Positions 32,988 through 41,949 of a stretch of 45,598 nucleotides of DNA are shown piece by piece (the stretch's first letter is position 1; each line of letters opens with the position of its first letter). This stretch comes from Bacillota bacterium (GTDB taxonomy: Bacteria > Bacillota > Clostridia > Christensenellales > Aristaeellaceae), in the NCBI GenBank assembly GCA_023404345.1, contig JAEYCB010000016.1, forward strand, positions 1 to 45,598, in the 5' to 3' direction. A program made the translations under genes and the position numbers. A model generated the notes under the pieces. The model was not told where the DNA came from. It did not search any database and saw only the letters and a program-made list of their open reading frames with translations.

Positions 32988-34036
32988 CGGGTGATCTCCT
33001 CGTTGGCATTAAGAATGTGGAAGGCAGCGGCACGGCTCAGGCGGTTCATAATTGCCAGGCCGATACCCTCGGCAGGCAGCACTTCACAGGTGAGCGCTTC
33101 CACGCCTTCCTCATCCATCTGACGGAGCACGTAGAACAGCTTATGTGCCACGGTTTCAGGCTTTTCCAGGCTGCCGATGGACAGCACACGCGCGTCTGCA
33201 TAGTCCGGAAGGTGTTCCTCAAAGGCCAGGATGCGGGCGGATTTGCCCGCGGCCACAGCCTCGTGGTACATGGCCAGGCACAAGGCCCGCACGTTTTCCT
33301 GCGTGCCGGTCACCAGCGTCAGCTGGCCGCCAGGCGCGTAGTGGCGGTAACGCATGCCGGGGGAGAGGGCACGCTCGCCCTCACGCAGAGGGCGCAGCAC
33401 GCTGTCGGCTACGCGCACCTCGTCCAGCACGGTTAGAAGCATCTCAGGCGTGATGCCACCCGGACGCAGGACGGTCGGAATGTCGCTGGTCATATCCACC
33501 ACGGTGCTCTCAAGCCCTACCTGACATTCGCCGCCGTCCAGAATAAGGGGCAGCTTGCCGCTGAGGTCATGATAGACGTGCAGAGCCGTGGTGGGGCTGG
33601 GCTTGCCGGAGGTGTTGGCGCTGGGGGCGGCCACGGGTACTCCGCAGGCGCGCAGCACGCGCTGGGCTACCGGGTGCGAGGGGATGCGCACCGCCACGCT
33701 GGGCAGACCCGCGTTGACTACGTCAGGAACGCAGGGCTTTTTGGGCATGAGGAGCGTGAGCGGGCCAGGGCAGAAGCGCTCCATCAGTGCGCGGGAGGCA
33801 TCGCTGATGTGACACAGCGGCGCAGCATCCTCCGGCGTCGGCACATGCACGATGAGCGGGTTGTCCGCAGGACGGCCCTTGGCGGCAAAGATAGCGCGCA
33901 CGGCAGTTTCATCCAGCGCGTTGGCTCCAAGACCGTAGACGGTTTCGGTGGGCAGGCCCACCAGCCCGCCCTCGCGCAGAATGCGCGCGGCCAGGGCGAC
34001 GGCCTCCTCCGTGGGGGTGAGAATCTGTGTTTCCAT
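32984..34036 (-). CDS. ywlC: Threonylcarbamoyl-AMP synthase (Sua5/YwlC)
   Basis: A 350-residue enzyme that makes threonylcarbamoyl-AMP from Thr, bicarbonate and ATP for the t6A tRNA modification at position 37. The YrdC domain (about 10-200) has GLPTETVYGLGANA, FAAKGRPADNPLIVH and the SANTSGKPSPT segment; the Sua5 C-terminal domain follows from about 215, starting near SPGMRYRHYAP. The two-domain form matches B. subtilis YwlC. The ATG at 34036 has AAGGAG 9 nt upstream; the open frame upstream of it is not conserved. It follows prfA by 40 nt. Confidence 0.94.
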   Translation of the reverse strand: METQILTPTEEAVALAARILREGGLVGLPTETVYGLGANALDETAVRAIFAAKGRPADNPLIVHVPTPEDAAPLCHISDASRALMERFCPGPLTLLMPKKPCVPDVVNAGLPSVAVRIPSHPVAQRVLRACGVPVAAPSANTSGKPSPTTALHVYHDLSGKLPLILDGGECQVGLESTVVDMTSDIPTVLRPGGITPEMLLTVLDEVRVADSVLRPLREGERALSPGMRYRHYAPGGQLTLVTGTQENVRALCLAMYHEAVAAGKSARILAFEEHLPDYADARVLSIGSLEKPETVAHKLFYVLRQMDEEGVEALTCEVLPAEGIGLAIMNRLSRAAAFHILNANEEITR

Positions 34037-34076
34037 GATGAAAGACTCCTTGCTTCTTGTGAGGCCGCGCGCGGGG

Positions 34077-35141
34077 TCAGCCCTCCGAAAGCTCCTTGAG
34101 CTTTTCGGCCTGTTCGGCCAAAAGCAGCGCGTCGATGATTTCATCCAGGTCGCCGTCCATTACGCTGTCGATCTTGTACAGCGTAAGCCCGATGCGGTGG
34201 TCGGTCACGCGCCCCTGGGGGAAGTTGTAGGTACGGATACGTTCGCTCCGGTCGCCTGTGCCGATCTGGCCACGGCGGTTCTGGGCATACTCGCTGTCTC
34301 GCTCCTCACGCAGCTTGTCATACAGCCGGCTTTTGAGCACACGCATGGCCTTGTCGCGGTTCTTAATCTGGCTTTTTTCGTCCTGACAGGTCACCACCAG
34401 TCCGGTAGGCAGGTGGGTAATGCGCACGGCGCTGTCAGTGGTGTTGACGCACTGGCCGCCGTGACCGGTGGAACGGTACACGTCGATGCGCAAGTCCTTG
34501 GGCTCGATGGTTACGTCTACGTCCTCCACCTCCGGCAGCACCGCCACGGTGCAGGTGCTGGTGTGGATGCGGCCGCCCGATTCAGTAGTGGGCACGCGCT
34601 GCACGCGGTGTACGCCGCTTTCATACTTGAGGCGGCTGAATGCGCCTTCGCCTACGATGGTGAACACCGCCTCCTTCACGCCGCCCAGTTCGGTCATGTT
34701 GTAGCTGACCGGCTCCACGCGGAAGCGGTGGCGCTCCGCGTAGCGCGTATACATGCGCAGAAGCAGCGCGCCAAACAGTGCCGCTTCGTCTCCGCCAGCG
34801 CCTTGGCGGATTTCCATAACCACATTTCGGTCCGCGTCCGGGTCCTTGGGCAGAAGCAGCAGTTTTAGCTGGTGTTCCTGCTGCTGCTTTTCTTCTTCCA
34901 GCTGGTCAAGCTCGTCCTGAGCCAGTTCGGCCATCTCGGACTGTCCCAGCAACTCGCGGGCCTCTTCAATGTCCGACAGGGTTTTCTGATAGGTGCGGTA
35001 GGCCTCCACCGCCGGCTCCAGCGAGGCATGTTCTTTGAGAAGCCGCTGCCACCGGGCCTGATCCGCGATGATCTCCGGCTGGCTTACCGCTTCGGACAAT
35101 TCCTGATAGCGGGCCAGCATCCAGTCGAATTTTTCAAACAT
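34077..35141 (-). CDS. prfA: Peptide chain release factor 1
   Basis: A 354-residue RF1 that reads UAA and UAG stop codons. RVPTTESGGRIHTS carries the PxT recognition tripeptide (here PTT), and STGHGGQCVNTTDSAVRITH carries the GGQ catalytic motif, which PrmC methylates at Gln. The N-terminal coiled region has a Gln/Glu-rich stretch (EEEKQQQEHQ). AAGGAGG lies 11 nt before the ATG at 35141. It sits directly after prmC, its modifying enzyme. Confidence 0.97.
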   Translation of the reverse strand: MFEKFDWMLARYQELSEAVSQPEIIADQARWQRLLKEHASLEPAVEAYRTYQKTLSDIEEARELLGQSEMAELAQDELDQLEEEKQQQEHQLKLLLLPKDPDADRNVVMEIRQGAGGDEAALFGALLLRMYTRYAERHRFRVEPVSYNMTELGGVKEAVFTIVGEGAFSRLKYESGVHRVQRVPTTESGGRIHTSTCTVAVLPEVEDVDVTIEPKDLRIDVYRSTGHGGQCVNTTDSAVRITHLPTGLVVTCQDEKSQIKNRDKAMRVLKSRLYDKLREERDSEYAQNRRGQIGTGDRSERIRTYNFPQGRVTDHRIGLTLYKIDSVMDGDLDEIIDALLLAEQAEKLKELSEG

Positions 35142-35195
35142 GAGGTCGTTTTCCTCCTTGGATTCGGGGATGGGGCAGAGGGGGGAAACGTTCCG

Positions 35196-36053
35196 CTAAG
35201 CATGACCTGCAGCAAAAGCAAGCACCACACGCGCGTGACCGTACAGGTCGTTGATGGTCTCTACGTTGCATAGCTCTGCCGTTTCAAACAGCGAGGCTAC
35301 GGCAGGAGCCTGCCCATCACCCACCTCTACGGCCAGCATGCCACGCGGGGTCAGGTGTGCGGGCGCTTCGCCGGCGATGCGGCGGTAGAAATCCAACCCA
35401 TCCGCGCCGCCATCCAGCGCCATGCGAGGTTCGCAAAGTACCTCCGGCTGAAGATGGGCACAATCGTCCGTGGGAATGTAGGGCGGGTTCGACAAAATCA
35501 GGTCAAACCGCTGCCCGGCGACAGCGGCGAACAGATCGCCCTGCCAAAATGCAACATCCAATCCCAGATGATGCGCGTTTTCGCGAGCCAGCGAAAGGGC
35601 TTCGGCGCTTGCATCCGAGGCGGACACATATGCCAAGGGACACTCGTGCTTGAGCGCCAAAGCGATGGCCCCAGTGCCTGTGCACAGGTCCAGTGCGGTG
35701 GGGGCGGGATCCCTGCCTAACGAGCGCAGATGGAACAGCCCTGTTTCGCATAGGGTTTCCGTTTCCTGGCGGGGAATGAGTGCGCGTTTGTCCGTCTGAA
35801 TATCCAATCCATAAAAACCCTGCGTGCCCAGCAAATATTGCAGCGGCGTGCGGCGGGTACGCGAAAGCAGGAGCGACGCCAGGCGCTGCTCCTGCTGAGG
35901 GGTTAGTTGGGCCGCGCCGCTCATGCGCATGGTCAGGCGGTCCATGCCCAGCACATGGGACAGCAGCCACTCGGCGTCCAGCCGCGGATCAGGTACGCCG
36001 GCGCGCTCCAGGGCGCAGGTGGTTTCAATTAGAACCTGTCGAACAGCCGCCAT
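35196..36053 (-). CDS. prmC: Release factor glutamine methyltransferase PrmC
   Basis: A 285-residue SAM-dependent methyltransferase that N5-methylates the Gln of the GGQ motif in RF1/RF2. An N-terminal helical substrate domain (about 1-80) is followed by PRQETETL, the SAM site LDLCTGTGAIAL, and the catalytic SNPPYIP motif. The start at 36053 lies 1 nt after the DUF1385 stop codon; the ribosome binding site (GAGG) is inside the upstream gene and somewhat distant, so translational coupling is likely. Confidence 0.94.
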   Translation of the reverse strand: MAAVRQVLIETTCALERAGVPDPRLDAEWLLSHVLGMDRLTMRMSGAAQLTPQQEQRLASLLLSRTRRTPLQYLLGTQGFYGLDIQTDKRALIPRQETETLCETGLFHLRSLGRDPAPTALDLCTGTGAIALALKHECPLAYVSASDASAEALSLARENAHHLGLDVAFWQGDLFAAVAGQRFDLILSNPPYIPTDDCAHLQPEVLCEPRMALDGGADGLDFYRRIAGEAPAHLTPRGMLAVEVGDGQAPAVASLFETAELCNVETINDLYGHARVVLAFAAGHA

Positions 36054-36054
36054 A

Positions 36055-37164
36055 TTATTCTACGGCCTCAGAGGCGACGCTTTGGGCGGAGCCAGGCTGC
36101 TCCGCGGCGGTCTCCTCCCTGGAGGCGGGCATCGGCTCTACAGCGGGCGGCGTGTAGGAGGGATCGGTCACCCGGTAGTCACGGATGACGGTGTATCCCT
36201 CCGGCGTGGTCTCGCAGCCCTTGGGCAGGCCATGCAGCGCTACGTTCATGGATACGATGGCCACTTCCAACATCTCATTGGTAGGCGGACGGGTGGTGAG
36301 ACGCTGCATCTGCATGCCAGGCCAGCGCAGGGCCCGGGCCAGCGGGCTTTCACTATGGGCCAGAGCCTTGAGCGCTTCATAGCTGATGCCAGCCACGAAA
36401 GGCAGCAGCAGCAGACGGCTGCCCAGGCGAAGGAAGAAGTTTTCGCCCTGATAGCCCACCAGCGTGAACAGCACAATGGAAATGACAAATACGATCAAAA
36501 GGAAGCTGGTGCCACAGCGCGGGTGCAGTGTAGTGAACTGCTGCGCGTTTTCGGGGGTGAGGGGCAGGCCGTGCTCATTGCAGTAGACGGTTTTGTGCTC
36601 AGCCCCGTGATATTCAAATGTGCGGCGCACATCCGGCACTTTGACGCAAAAAAGGATATAGCCGATCAGAATCAAAATGCGCAAAATGCCGCTGAGCAGG
36701 TTAATCAGCCAGTTGAAGGAAGGATCGGGCATCCACGCCTTGAGTAGGCGCGCGAACAGCTCCGGAATCACGAAAAACAGCCCGATCGACAGGATGACCG
36801 CCAGCACGATAGCCACGGCCATCACGATCTTGTCAATGCCCTTGCCCAGTTTTTTGGACAGCCATTTTTCAAACTTGCTGGGCTCCTCGTCCAGCATGCC
36901 CAGCATATCGGTGCTTTGCTGCAGTACGCTCATGCCCATGGAAAGCATGGTTACGAAATTGACGATGCCGCGCACCACCGGCCACCCCATCCAGGGGTGC
37001 TTTTTGGAAAGGGGCTCATAGGGGGTGCGCCGGGTCACGATGGTGCCGTTGGGGCGGCGCACCGAGATGGCGATGGCGTCCGGCGCCTTCATCATCACAC
37101 CCTCCAGAACCGCCTGACCGCCGATATCCACGCGTCCGCACGCGCTTTGTTTACGATTGCTCAT
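36055..37164 (-). CDS. DUF1385 membrane protein (YqhQ family)
   Basis: A 369-residue membrane protein. It opens with DIGGQAVLEGVMMKAPDAIA, the conserved DUF1385 N-terminus, followed by VRRPNGTIV and four or five hydrophobic segments between about 115 and 275. EYHGAEHKTVYCNEHG and HPRCGTSFLL are the family's conserved His/Cys segments, and VAGISYEALKALAH follows. A Pro/Glu-rich tail of about 50 residues closes the protein. Function is not established. In Clostridia the gene commonly sits between rpmE and prmC, as here. I chose the ATG at 37164, with AGGA 6 nt upstream. Confidence 0.9.
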   Translation of the reverse strand: MSNRKQSACGRVDIGGQAVLEGVMMKAPDAIAISVRRPNGTIVTRRTPYEPLSKKHPWMGWPVVRGIVNFVTMLSMGMSVLQQSTDMLGMLDEEPSKFEKWLSKKLGKGIDKIVMAVAIVLAVILSIGLFFVIPELFARLLKAWMPDPSFNWLINLLSGILRILILIGYILFCVKVPDVRRTFEYHGAEHKTVYCNEHGLPLTPENAQQFTTLHPRCGTSFLLIVFVISIVLFTLVGYQGENFFLRLGSRLLLLPFVAGISYEALKALAHSESPLARALRWPGMQMQRLTTRPPTNEMLEVAIVSMNVALHGLPKGCETTPEGYTVIRDYRVTDPSYTPPAVEPMPASREETAAEQPGSAQSVASEAVE

Positions 37165-37286
37165 AAAATATCCTGTTCCTTTCTGCGCGCCTGCAAAAGG
37201 CACAAACACGCAAATTTTATATTTCGACGCTGCTGCCTCCGGTTCCTGCCGGTAGATTTGCGCAGCGGCACGCTTTCGGGTGAATC

Positions 37287-37309
37287 AAAAAAAGCGCCGA
37301 AAAGGCGCT
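37287..37309 (-). terminator. Terminator after rpmE
   Basis: AGCGCC (37293-37298) pairs with GGCGCT (37304-37309); the minus strand continues with seven T. It lies 12 nt after the rpmE stop codon, so rpmE is at least partly transcribed apart from the DUF1385-prmC-prfA genes. Confidence 0.85.
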
Positions 37310-37321
37310 CTTTTGAATGGC

Positions 37322-37522
37322 TCATTCCATGTTGAAACGCTTCTTGAAGCGGTCAACGCGTCCGCCGGTATCAACCAGCTTTTGCTTGCCGGTAAAGAAA
37401 GGGTGGCACTTGGAGCAAATTTCAACCTTCAGCTCAGGCTTGACCGACCCCGTCTCAAACGTCTCACCGCATACGCAACGGACGATGGACTTGCCATATT
37501 TGGGATGGATCTTCTCTTTCAC
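37322..37522 (-). CDS. rpmE: 50S ribosomal protein L31, zinc-binding type
   Basis: A 66-residue ribosomal protein. C16, C18, C36 and C39 (CVCGETF, ICSKCHPFF) form the zinc site of the C+ form of L31. The start is a GTG at 37522 with GAGGTG about 8 nt upstream. It has a consensus promoter of its own and a terminator. Zinc-type L31 implies that zinc limitation may call for a C- paralogue elsewhere in the genome (inference). Confidence 0.97.
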   Translation of the reverse strand: MKEKIHPKYGKSIVRCVCGETFETGSVKPELKVEICSKCHPFFTGKQKLVDTGGRVDRFKKRFNME

Positions 37523-37574
37523 GCGTTCTCACCTCTTTTGCGCATGCTGTGGGTTGTCTTAAACCGCAAAACTG

Positions 37575-37603
37575 ATTATAGCATAGTGATGTGCGTTTTG
37601 CAA
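37575..37603 (-). promoter_or_regulatory. rpmE promoter
   Basis: On the minus strand TTGCAA (37598-37603) and a perfect TATAAT (37575-37580) are 17 nt apart, about 53 nt upstream of the rpmE GTG. The rest of the divergent gap up to 37764 shows no other consensus pair. Confidence 0.8.
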
Positions 37604-37764
37604 GATTTTTTTCCGAAACAAGAAGCGATTCTCTCTCATCAAATTCTCATGAGGTTTTCATGCGGCGTTTACCGGTTTTTGAGCACCGTCCCCTTTTTTC
37701 CGGCGGCAAAGCGTGGTAAGATAGCCCTGACAAACAGCCGAAACCGGCTAAAGGAGGATGCCTC

Positions 37765-38106
37765 ATGACCGATCATGATGGTCTGGGACCGGAGGGCAGT
37801 TATTTTGAAAATAAGGCGCGCAGGGAGGAGCAGGCCCGTCAGGCCAGGGGGGATGCAATGTTCCCGCTGTGGATTACGGTTTTGTATCTGGTGCTGGGCT
37901 TTGTGTTCGGACTGTGGCATCCCGGATGGCTGGTGTTTTTGACCATACCGCTGCATTATATGCATTTTGATTCCCAGTGGGAGCGTTTCACCAATCCCGT
38001 GATGGTCACGCTGATTTTTCTGGTGCTGGGATTCTTCTTTGGGCTGTGGCATCCTGGGTGGCTGGTGTTCCTAGCCATTCCACTGGGCGAGGCATACAAA
38101 TCATAA
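37765..38106 (+). CDS. Small membrane protein with tandem GLWHPGW repeat
   Basis: A 113-residue protein with an acidic/basic N-terminus (about 1-32) and two near-identical membrane units. Each reads LVLGF-x-FGLWHPGWLVFL-x-IPL, at about 42-63 and 86-107, joined by a short polar linker. DNA of the two copies is also alike, pointing to a fairly recent duplication. A similar WHPGW-containing segment, from memory, occurs at the C-terminus of some clostridial XRE regulators; here there is no HTH. The ATG at 37765 has AAAGGAGG 7 nt upstream. Function unknown. Confidence 0.82.
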   Translation: MTDHDGLGPEGSYFENKARREEQARQARGDAMFPLWITVLYLVLGFVFGLWHPGWLVFLTIPLHYMHFDSQWERFTNPVMVTLIFLVLGFFFGLWHPGWLVFLAIPLGEAYKS

Positions 38107-38108
38107 CA

Positions 38109-38157
38109 AAACGGCGCGCGGCTGTTCCTGCTTTTGGAGCGAGACCGCGCGCCGTTT
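38109..38157. terminator. Bidirectional terminator between converging genes
   Basis: AAACGGCGCGCGG (38109-38121) pairs perfectly with CCGCGCGCCGTTT (38145-38157) across a 23-nt loop. The plus strand ends TTTGTTTTATT and the minus strand ends TTTTGTT, so it can serve both the small membrane protein and the repeat protein. Confidence 0.75.
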
Positions 38158-38160
38158 GTT

Positions 38161-41100
38161 TTATTGTGCCTTGGTGTTGGAGATGGTCCAATCCCGCGTA
38201 GGAGGGGCTGTGATGGCGGAAGGGAGGGACTCGCCCTCCCTTAAGAGATAACCCAGATCAAAGTTGACATTCAGGCTACCGCTTTCCACCTCAAAGGGAT
38301 CGCTGTGCGCCTCGGTGCCGTCGCCGCCGGTGAGGCAGCTGGAGATGATGCGCAGCGCCTCCACCTGCTTGGTGGGGGTCAGTTCGGGGTAAGCCTGCGC
38401 CACCAGCGTATACGTGCCGGGATACACGTCGGTAAAGAGGTAGTAGCCGTAGGCATCAGTCACGGTTTCATATGCCACTTCTCCGTCCTGCGTAAGGCAC
38501 ACCGTGATGCCCGGAATACCCGGCTCGCCCTCGTCCACAAGGCCGTTGCCGTTTTCGTCCAGCCAGGCCAGGTCGCCCACACGTGCGGGCTTGATGTAGA
38601 TTACGTCCATGTCCAGCCGGTGCTGGGCCATATGCAGGTAAAACAGTTCGCTGGTACCTGTCCCTTCGCCTGACGCGGTTACAGCAGACGCGCCCGCAGC
38701 GTAGTTGGGATCGTCCGGCCGGACGAAAATCGTGCCGCTGGGCAACCCAGCTTCCAGATAATAGTCCGCGGGCCACAGGCCATCGAAGCGGTAACGCCCG
38801 CTGTCATCGGTCAGCACGGTCATAAGGGGACTGAGTTCCCCGCCCTTGTAGAGGCTCACCGTTACGCCAGCCAGCGGCGTGCGGGCACCGTTTTCATCCA
38901 GATACAGCCTGCCGGCCACACTGGTGGCGGAGACCAGGCCGGTGGTCAGGCCATCCACATCCTCACCTGCCGCGACGGCAACGCCGGTCTGAGTCATTTT
39001 GAGTCCGTTTGTCACAAAGGTGGAGGTGCTGTCCTCAGCGGGGGAAGACTGCTCCGGCAGCGTCAGACGCACGGTATAAGTGCCCGGACGCACATTGTCA
39101 AAGCGGAATCCCTGATCAGTGGAGGCAGTGCGCTTGACCACAGTGCCGCCCTGCTCGTCCACCAGTTCCAGGCTTACATTGGACATCAGCATTTCGCCTT
39201 CTCCGCGCTGGCCATCCTCATTTTCGTCCAACCAGATCACGCCGGAAATACTTCCCGGCTGCACTGCGCCAATGGCCTTGTCCTTGCGGTCGGTCAGCGT
39301 TTGCCAGGCGCACACCAGGGACTGCTCGCCCAGCGTGCCGAAGGCCAGCCCCTCCAGCGGACGGCTGAAGATGTAGCCTTCCGGCAAAGTAACGGTAAGC
39401 GTGTAGCCTGCCGGACGCAGGCCTTCCAGGTCGAAAGAGCCGTCCGCACCGGTCACGGCCTGCGCGGCTTCCACGCCCGTGCGGTCGGGCGTGAGATCTA
39501 CCTTCGCGCCGGACAGGGCTTTTTCGCCTTCGTCCCACTGGCCATTGGCGTTCAGGTCCTCGAACACTGCGCCGGTGAAATTGCCCAGCGTCACCGCGCC
39601 AGCCATGGGCAAGGTCAGGCTTTCACCCATGACAACCTCGAAGGGTACGTAGACGGTATCCAGTCCGGCATGGGCTACGGTGTTGCCACCCTCGGCCACC
39701 CGCGTCATTTCGCAGTGCTCTTTGAGCAGGTAGTGCAGGGTGTAGCGGCCCGGCATGACGCCGTCAAAGAAGTAGGTTCCATCCTCACCGGGCGTCTGGA
39801 CCAGGTCGATTTCGCCGTCCTCGGACAGAAGCCGCACCTGTGCGCTGAGCATGCCCAGCTCGCTTTCATCCCGCAGGCCATTGTCGTTCACGTCGTGGAA
39901 GAACACGCCGCTGACCGTGGAGGCGGGCAGCATGCCGGCGTTCACGCCGGTGATGTCTTCGCCCATGGCGATGTCCATTTCAGCAGTCATGCCCATTTCG
40001 CCTACGAGTGCGGTTACATGGCTGCCGCCGTCCTCTTCGGGGCGAAGCCGCGTAAAGCCGTAGCCCGCCTTGCGCTGCACCTGAACGGTGTAGACGCCGG
40101 GCATGATGCCGGTGAGGGTATATTCGCCCTTGGCATTGGTGGTAGCGGTGGCAACGGTCTGGCCGGAAGCGTCCACTGCATTGACCTTGATGCCGGACAG
40201 ACGCTTGTCGCTTCCGCCGCATACGCCGTCGTATTCCGCGTCCTCAAACACCACTCCGCTGACGGACGCAGTGCGCGCCACGCCTACCAGAGCGCTGGTC
40301 TCGCCGCCGCTGCCCAGCGTGAGGCCGCCGATGGTGAACTCCCGCCGCGTGGAGCGTTGCTCAAAGAGGTTGACCTCGGCCGCGTTGCCCACGCCGGTCA
40401 CGGAGAAAATGGAGCCGTCATTTGGCAAAATGGCACGCAGCTGGTATTCGCCGCCGCGCAGGCCCTCCAGGCGGAAGGAACCATCCTCGCCGGTGGCTAC
40501 CTTGCCCTGGGATTCGGCGCCGCTTCCGCGCAGGGCCTCCAGCGTCACACCGGCGTAACCCGGTTCGCCCTCGTCTAAACGGCCGTTGTAGTTCAGATCC
40601 AGAAATGCCATGCCGCTGATCACGCCATTTTCAACTACGCCAATGTTCTTGTCCGTCAGGCGTGCGGCGTCGCGCAGGGGAAACTCGCGTGTGATGTTGG
40701 AACCGGTGAAGATGCTGCGCAGGTCCCCGCCGGACTGCGAATAGCGGGCATAGAGCATGCCGTCAGGCAGCGTGGCGGAGATGGTGTAGGTATCGTCGGG
40801 CAGAAAGTCGAACAGATAGACACCCGTTTCATCGGTGGTGATTTCGCGCACCGTACCCGTGCGGCTGCCCTCGATGTGCACCGTCACGCCTGCCACGCCG
40901 GGCTCGTCCTCTCCCATGATACCGTCGTTGTCCAGGTCCTCAAAAACCTTGCCGCCCAGCGCGCCCACGGGGGCCACAGCCAAAGTGAGGGATTCCTCCT
41001 CGCCGGTGTCGAAGGTAACGTCCAGGTCGATGATATGGCTCTGCACACTGCCGTCGGACAACCCATATCCCGCAGGCAGTGCTACACGGACAGTATAACG

Positions 41101-41709
41101 GCCGGAACGCGTATACAGCGCCGCCTTTCCTTCGCCATCGGTAGAGGTAGATCCCAGCGCCGTTTTGCCATCCATCAGGGTTACTTCAATGCCGGGCACT
41201 CCACGGTCGTAATCGCCGCGCTTGCCGTCGCCATTGCTGTCCTGAAAAACGGTCAGCGCAAGCCGGGCAGAGGGCGCCAGGCCCACATCGCCGCCGGATA
41301 TGGTTTTCTCGTTTTCCAACATGACGGCTTCGCCGCATACGGCACCGTCCTCCATTGCCATAGAGGTCCCCACGCTTATGGCGTAGAGCTCCTGTCCGCT
41401 GAGCGTGCAAATCACACGGTACTCACCAGACGGAAGACCGGTAAAATCATATTTGCCGTACAGGTCGGTTTCGGTACGATCCGCCTCTGTCCACGCGCTG
41501 CCTTCACGCCGCTCCAGACAGACGGGCACGCCCGTGATGAGCTGTTCGCTTTCATCATGGGTAAGGTTTTCGTTCGCATCCACATAGGCACATCCCGACA
41601 CGGTGCCGCCCGTCGCGCGGGCCTGGGGTACAAAGCAAATCAGCGCACAGACCGCCGCTATGGCGCAGACGGTCAGAAGCCAACGTAGGTCCATCTTAAG
41701 CGATTTCAT
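38161..41709 (-). CDS. Large secreted protein with ten SdrD/Cna-B-like repeats
   Basis: An 1182-residue exported protein. A signal peptide (LRWLLTVCAIAAVCALICFV, then ARA) is followed by ten beta-sandwich repeats of about 110 residues, starting near 37, 151, 252, 365, 482, 598, 711, 820, 930 and 1044. Most carry a form of G-x-V-F-x-D-x-N-x-N-G-x-x-D-x-G-E, the Ca2+-binding start of SdrD_B domains, and a G-x-Y-x-F-x-G-L-x-P-G-x-Y motif later. There is no LPxTG motif, no C-terminal membrane helix and no recognised cell-wall domain, so it is either released or retained by an unknown means. The ATG at 41709 has GGAGG 8 nt upstream. Possible adhesin or surface stalk; role unproven. Confidence 0.88.
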   Translation of the reverse strand: MKSLKMDLRWLLTVCAIAAVCALICFVPQARATGGTVSGCAYVDANENLTHDESEQLITGVPVCLERREGSAWTEADRTETDLYGKYDFTGLPSGEYRVICTLSGQELYAISVGTSMAMEDGAVCGEAVMLENEKTISGGDVGLAPSARLALTVFQDSNGDGKRGDYDRGVPGIEVTLMDGKTALGSTSTDGEGKAALYTRSGRYTVRVALPAGYGLSDGSVQSHIIDLDVTFDTGEEESLTLAVAPVGALGGKVFEDLDNDGIMGEDEPGVAGVTVHIEGSRTGTVREITTDETGVYLFDFLPDDTYTISATLPDGMLYARYSQSGGDLRSIFTGSNITREFPLRDAARLTDKNIGVVENGVISGMAFLDLNYNGRLDEGEPGYAGVTLEALRGSGAESQGKVATGEDGSFRLEGLRGGEYQLRAILPNDGSIFSVTGVGNAAEVNLFEQRSTRREFTIGGLTLGSGGETSALVGVARTASVSGVVFEDAEYDGVCGGSDKRLSGIKVNAVDASGQTVATATTNAKGEYTLTGIMPGVYTVQVQRKAGYGFTRLRPEEDGGSHVTALVGEMGMTAEMDIAMGEDITGVNAGMLPASTVSGVFFHDVNDNGLRDESELGMLSAQVRLLSEDGEIDLVQTPGEDGTYFFDGVMPGRYTLHYLLKEHCEMTRVAEGGNTVAHAGLDTVYVPFEVVMGESLTLPMAGAVTLGNFTGAVFEDLNANGQWDEGEKALSGAKVDLTPDRTGVEAAQAVTGADGSFDLEGLRPAGYTLTVTLPEGYIFSRPLEGLAFGTLGEQSLVCAWQTLTDRKDKAIGAVQPGSISGVIWLDENEDGQRGEGEMLMSNVSLELVDEQGGTVVKRTASTDQGFRFDNVRPGTYTVRLTLPEQSSPAEDSTSTFVTNGLKMTQTGVAVAAGEDVDGLTTGLVSATSVAGRLYLDENGARTPLAGVTVSLYKGGELSPLMTVLTDDSGRYRFDGLWPADYYLEAGLPSGTIFVRPDDPNYAAGASAVTASGEGTGTSELFYLHMAQHRLDMDVIYIKPARVGDLAWLDENGNGLVDEGEPGIPGITVCLTQDGEVAYETVTDAYGYYLFTDVYPGTYTLVAQAYPELTPTKQVEALRIISSCLTGGDGTEAHSDPFEVESGSLNVNFDLGYLLREGESLPSAITAPPTRDWTISNTKAQ

Positions 41710-41760
41710 CGGCGTTGCCTCCAAAATTCGTATGCGTAACCGCACATATTACCATCCTTC

Positions 41761-41790
41761 ATAGTAAGGCATCACCCCCGTGTTTGTCAA
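41761..41790 (-). promoter_or_regulatory. Putative promoter of the repeat-protein gene
   Basis: On the minus strand TTGACA (41785-41790) and TACTAT (41761-41766) are 18 nt apart, about 52 nt upstream of the ATG. The -10 box matches consensus at only four of six positions. Confidence 0.45.
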
Positions 41791-41823
41791 CGGTGACGGC
41801 AGCGCGCAGGGTGGAGGAAATGT

Positions 41824-41869
41824 AAAAAAACATCTGCGCTGCCGCTGGGTAGCGTTGACAGCGCAGATG
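41824..41869 (-). terminator. Leftward terminator-like hairpin overlapping the degV promoter
   Basis: CATCTGCGCTG (41831-41841) pairs perfectly with CAGCGCAGATG (41859-41869); on the minus strand it is followed by seven T (41824-41830). No leftward gene ends here, so it would stop antisense transcription coming back through degV. The right arm overlaps the last two bases of the degV -35 box, so an operator role is also possible. Confidence 0.55.
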
Positions 41870-41882
41870 GGAATGATATAAT
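41855..41882 (+). promoter_or_regulatory. degV promoter
   Basis: Perfect TTGACA (41855-41860) and perfect TATAAT (41877-41882) with a 16-nt spacer, about 67 nt upstream of the degV ATG. Confidence 0.8.
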
Positions 41883-41949
41883 AGGTATGTTTTCAGAGAT
41901 AATGACAGAAAAGCCGCGGCTTGCCGCGGCAACGCAGAGGTGAGCAGGA

